DNA of 38,114 nt from Chlorokybus atmophyticus (Eukaryota; Streptophyta; Chlorokybophyceae; Chlorokybales; Chlorokybaceae). The DNA is taken from NCBI GenBank assembly GCA_009103225.1, contig RHPI01003642.1, positions 1,333,432-1,371,545 of the forward strand. Direction: 5' to 3'. Under the pieces are notes generated by a model. That model saw nothing but the letters and a program-made list of their open reading frames with translations, did not search any database and was not told where the DNA came from. The position numbers were made by a program, and so were the translations under genes. Positions 34,746 through 38,114 of the stretch are shown piece after piece (position 1 is the first letter of the stretch; each line of letters starts with the position of its first letter).

Positions 34746-34766
34746 CTACTGGGGGAAGTCGTTTTC
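34746..34766 (-). promoter_or_regulatory. Probable -1 frameshift site joining gag to pol
   Basis: The last gag codons are GAA AAC GAC TTC CCC CAG TAG; pol continues in the -1 frame through LPPVGEEATAGD without a stop. Candidate slip runs are C CCC CAG directly before the stop and GGAAAAC nine bases earlier. Site assignment is inferred from the frames; no downstream pseudoknot was worked out. Confidence 0.55.
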
Positions 34767-35774
34767 CTGCTCCACGCCATTTTGCTCCATGGTGTTGACG
34801 CGACGATCACGGCGAGGGTTGCCATCCGGTGTTGGCCTTTGCGTGCTTCGTTTGGGGCATCCGTACGCCAAATGCTCCGTCGACCCACACGCATAACACT
34901 TGCGCACACCTTTACCTCTTTCACCACGTCCGCCGTGCTTCGCCTCACTTCCATGCGTGTGTATGGCACCCACCTCCATTGGTGCAGGCCCAGAGTCAGC
35001 TCCACCTCCATTGGCAAGTGCTGAACTTGGTTCTCCTCGTCTCCATGCATGTTGAAAGCCTCCCCGGGGCTGATCACCATGCCTTTGCCTCCAGTCAGTG
35101 TTTCTTGTGGTGGACTTGAAGTACAACGCGTCGAGACGCTCCGCGATGCGTATAGCCTCCGCGAGTGTCTTCGGGTCCCGTAGCTCCACTTCTTTACGCC
35201 CCAAAGGTTTTAAACCACGTGTATACCTGTCCAACTGCTCCTCCTCGGTCATATTGGGTATGGACATCACCAATCGCTGAAACGCGGCCGTGTACGCCAT
35301 CACCGACCCCATTTGCACAAGGGCTGCAAGTTTGTCGCGTGCGGCCTTCACGCTCTCAACGGGAACAAATTGATGCCTGACCTCCAGTGCCAACTCTTCC
35401 ATGGTGGTCAATGGTAGCGCCAACCCGTTTGCAACACGCGTACATCGATGCCTCCACCACACAAGTGCTGCACCTTCAAGCAATGTCGCTGCAACCTCCA
35501 CGTGCAGATGCGTGGGCACCTCCGTGAGCTTCAACCAAGACGATACTTGAAAAATCCATTCATCCACTGCATCTCCATCACGTTGACCCCTGAATGGCTT
35601 GGGCTTTGGCACCTTCACATGCACGCGCGAGCTTGATGCCATGGGAATTTGTACACGCGCCATCGCATGCTCATACGCCTCGCGTTGTGCTTGTGCCGCC
35701 GCTTGAGTGTGATGAAGCTCTTCCCTCAGTGCCAAGATGGCAGCTTGAAGCTCTTCCATGCGAGCATCCTCCAT
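34746..35774 (-). CDS. gag: Gag: capsid-like domain and CCHC nucleocapsid
   Basis: 342 residues from the ATG at 35774; an in-frame GTG at 35825 would add 17. An N-terminal coiled-coil-like helix (MEELQAAILALREELHHTQ) leads to a capsid core (FRGQRDGDAVDEWIFQVSSWL, and LEGAALVWW, the retrotransposon gag pattern). A basic, Gly-rich tail follows, then a zinc knuckle CYACGSTEHLAYGC (CX2CX4HX4C). It packages element RNA into particles. It ends at the TAG at 34748-34746, with the pol frame overlapping in the -1 register. Confidence 0.92.
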   Translation of the reverse strand: MEDARMEELQAAILALREELHHTQAAAQAQREAYEHAMARVQIPMASSSRVHVKVPKPKPFRGQRDGDAVDEWIFQVSSWLKLTEVPTHLHVEVAATLLEGAALVWWRHRCTRVANGLALPLTTMEELALEVRHQFVPVESVKAARDKLAALVQMGSVMAYTAAFQRLVMSIPNMTEEEQLDRYTRGLKPLGRKEVELRDPKTLAEAIRIAERLDALYFKSTTRNTDWRQRHGDQPRGGFQHAWRRGEPSSALANGGGADSGPAPMEVGAIHTHGSEAKHGGRGERGKGVRKCYACGSTEHLAYGCPKRSTQRPTPDGNPRRDRRVNTMEQNGVEQENDFPQ

Positions 35775-35854
35775 CTCCACTAACACACTACACTCCGCTT
35801 CCGAATGAAAAGTGTAAACGCCCACACACTTCCTCTCTCACCTTCGTAAACCGT

Positions 35855-35866
35855 GCTCCGATACCA
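35855..35866 (-). other. Primer binding site, initiator-Met tRNA type
   Basis: Minus strand TGGTATCGGAGC, two bases inside the 5' LTR. One mismatch from TGGTATCAGAGC, the complement of plant initiator tRNA-Met 3' ends and the usual gypsy PBS. Confidence 0.8.
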
Positions 35867-35868
35867 GT

Positions 35869-36540
35869 TGTGACGGTGCTCGTGCCTTGTCACCTGTGAG
35901 TTGGTCCAATCCACAACCCTCTCACCAAGACACGGTATTCACACCGGAACCTTGCCCCCTCTGCCAAGCACACACGCGCGCCCCGCCACTCGCGTACGCA
36001 CGCGCATGCGCTCGAAGCTACACACCGACTTGTGTAGCGCCTTGGATCGTCACACAAGCAAGCACACACCGGTGGGCACACGCTAGCAACCCCTGCTAAC
36101 CACCACCAAGCTTGCACACAAGAAACTAGGGAGCTAAAGGTTGTATTGCAAATTGTAGAATGTCACTTTTATACCTACCAGTCTGCACATGCTACTGTCT
36201 AGACGATTCTAGCGCTAGACGGAACTAGAAGCTAAGATATTCTTGCAGAATCTTGTAGTACACTTCTAGACCTTTTCAACGCACCAAAGATCTCCTAATT
36301 TGCTGCTCATATGGTCAAGTTATACTACTTGGCGCCAGGCCCTTCCAGAAATCTGGTCGAGCCCTTCTCGACTGGCCCTCCGTTTTCTGGCACCTTCCGT
36401 ACTGGTCTTGGGGCCCCGGTCGATATCCGCGGCAGACTCATAACTCGCCGATATCCGCCACAAGTCATTAAAAACATGTACCTTACAAATAAGGCCTAAA
36501 ACGGCCATGAAAATCACAGAATTTGGCCTTGACTGTTACA
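35869..36540 (-). repeat. 5' LTR of the intact gypsy element
   Basis: 672 bp, same ends as the other LTR (TGTGACGG...CTGTTACA on the plus strand). Should hold the element promoter. Confidence 0.95.
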
Positions 36541-36631
36541 CTGACGGTGACCCGACGGCGGAGGAGGATGCGGTCCTCGCAGGTGCTGCAGGGCACGTGT
36601 AGTTGCATGCCCGTGCGAGCGTGCTGCGCTG

Positions 36632-38094
36632 TTGCGTAGCCCTGTGCTGGACGTTGTTGCTGTGACGTGTGAGCATAGGCATAGCCATGGACATGACCCG
36701 CACCCATGTACGTCTGTGATTAGTAAGTTTTCTGTAGTCAATCAAAGCGAAGCACTGGTGCAGTACGCGGTTCAATTCATAGACCAAGGCTGGTCGCGCC
36801 TACGGCGACCTACAATCACTGAAATACTGGTACGAGAAGGCACAGCCGCTGTTACCAATCTGGGTCCGTACACCAACATCGTCTGGGGAAGTCCAGTCAG
36901 CAAAGCGTAAGTTTGAAACTGCACCTATCCTATGCTGAAACCCCAGTCGCACGGAGGCACTGCTTGCGTCGTTCTTTGCTGGTAGCCGCAAGCTATTGGA
37001 GGCGGCGCCGGAGGCGGCGCTGCTGAGGCCGACCTATAGGTGGCTTGCCGTAAGTTATCTTTTGTAGTTGTTGGCAGTGGTTTTCCACCTGCTTCGGTTG
37101 CAACGGCTTCAGCTACCGCCGTTGTCGACACAATTACGGGTGTTTTTGTGGTGGTGGTGGTTGTGCTTGCTGCTGCTTCTCTTTCACAGCAGCACATTGT
37201 TCAACAGATCTGCGCTTATCCAGCCGCAGCGGTGCAGTAGTGGCGACCTGCCAGCTGCTACGCTTGCATTGAGGGTTGGTATAGGGTAGCCAAGGCTTGC
37301 TGGCATGCATGCAGTGCTGCAGCAGCAGACAAGCGGTTGCTGTAGTAATGCATGTGCTTACTGCAGGGTTGAGAGGCGGACTAGTAGCGTTGCATGTTGT
37401 TGCTGTGGTTAAGATTGCTCTGTTGCTGCTGGGGTTGCTATTGTGGTTGTTATTGTTTTGTTGCTGCGGGGGCCGCCTTGGTTGTCGGTAATGCATGTCT
37501 GTGTGTGTACGGAGACTACTGCTGGATGGACACTCACAAGCAGCACGTCACTAACTGTGGGCTGGACTACAACATGCCCATAGGCCAGTAAGTAGCAAGT
37601 GTAGTGTGGTAGTGCAGGTCAGTGTGCGCTTCTTTAGCAACGAAACTTGGTGCGATCAGCCATGCACAGTTTTGGTATGCTTGATAGATTGGGCTCTTGG
37701 TTTGCACTGTTGCATATAGCACATCCTTCAGTATGTAGCGTACTGGCGGTTCTCGGTTGCTGTTAAATTGTTTTTTGCATCAACTTTAGCATGCATGCTA
37801 TGCTGCAGGTGGAAGTCGGAACCATTTCACCTGGTGCTATTATGTGCATGACATGTATGTGCATACACATGCTCACTCATCTAACTCTTACAGAAATATT
37901 GCCAGCCCGCCACGACAAGACTGCCCTAGACGCTGCGCAAGGCCAGCAGCGCGATTGTGGTAATCCAGTGCTCCAGGGCGTTACCGTTGATGGCCATACT
38001 ACCCGCATGGGCTACTAGGCTAGTAGCCCGACTGCTGGTGCTCAGAGTGCGCGAATGAGCGCCACTACAATGAGATTCAACTACTGAACTGCAG
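36632..38094 (+). CDS. Partly resolved split gene, function unclear (possibly SGNH/PC-esterase-like)
   Basis: Exon candidates with good splice sites: 36738 (or upstream, the frame is open from 36632) to 36906, ending GC/GTAAGT; 36947-37049, ending GCC/GTAAGT; about 37515-37588 (CWMDTHKQHVTNCGLDYNMP, ending CA/GTAAGT); one starting 37809 (WKSEPFH); and 38027-38094 (DCWCSECANERHYNEIQLLN, ending AG/GTGAGC). The first two join in phase to read LVQYAVQFIDQGW, AAVTNLGPYTNIVW and SFFAGSRKLLEAAPE. The link from 37049 to 37515 does not keep phase, so an exon is missing from this model. TNLGPYT followed by an LLEAAP helix faintly recalls the VNFGLHY region of the PC-esterase-like gene at 19273-20984; this is a guess. 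5' end unknown and perhaps cut by the gypsy insertion at 36540; 3' end off the window. Confidence 0.4.
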
Positions 38095-38114
38095 GTGAGC
38101 GAAGGGGGGGAGGG

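Larger units (their letters stand above)
30487..36545 (-). mobile_element. Apparently complete Ty3/gypsy chromovirus
   Basis: Element body 30492-36540, plus a 5-bp target duplication CTGAC at 30487-30491 and 36541-36545. Minus-strand order: 5' LTR, PBS, gag, pol (protease, RT, RNase H, integrase, chromodomain), PPT, 3' LTR. Both ORFs are open over their whole length. The LTRs have equal length and differ at about 15 of 672 sites by my count, mostly transitions in the half nearer 30492/35869. A fairly young insertion, possibly still able to move. Confidence 0.95.

Overview
The window looks like nuclear DNA from a green alga (chlorophyte; a volvocine relative would fit). Genes are split by many short GT-AG introns. 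Both strands carry long alternating TG/CA/CG tracts. One gene encodes an extracellular protein with a (Ser-Pro-Pro-Pro)n rod of the algal cell-wall type. The aspartate carbamoyltransferase is of the plant type, there is an exon of plastid-type starch synthase, and one gene has a TGTAA poly(A) motif about 43 bases past its stop. I cannot name the species. Single N bases at 13081 and 17160 are assembly ambiguities.

Layout. 1-2224 (-): 5' part of a secreted hydroxyproline-rich wall/matrix protein, running off the left edge. 2225-6656: no gene recognised. 6657-9862 (+): ten-exon gene in which a GT31 (fringe-like) and a GT77-like glycosyltransferase domain are fused in one protein. 9863-14499: mostly non-coding, with hairpins, a diverged repeat pair and an orphan starch synthase exon on the minus strand. 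14500-17665 (+): eight-exon gene for a membrane-anchored P-loop GTPase-like protein of no family I recognise. 19273-20984 (-): seven-exon secretory PC-esterase/TBL-like gene. 21888-24313 (+): eight-exon plastid-type aspartate carbamoyltransferase gene, head to head with the previous one. 26035-36545: nested retrotransposons. These are (a) a decayed chromovirus with a 146-bp LTR, (b) a decayed plus-strand relative of element (c) with one LTR, and (c) an apparently complete minus-strand Ty3/gypsy chromovirus (two 672-bp LTRs, PBS, PPT, gag, pol, 5-bp target duplication CTGAC). From about 36632 to the right edge: exons of a partly resolved gene on the plus strand.

Together: three genes in the left 21 kb can be placed in one theme, the extracellular glycoprotein wall: a hydroxyproline-rich structural protein, a double glycosyltransferase with the two family types that act on such proteins in plants, and a TBL-like enzyme whose plant relatives O-acetylate wall glycans. 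This link is inference. Aspartate carbamoyltransferase is the first committed step of UMP synthesis; UMP feeds UDP-sugars, but no specific link is claimed. Splice sites were chosen by hand from GT/AG signals, phase agreement and family conservation; first exons and some junctions remain uncertain.
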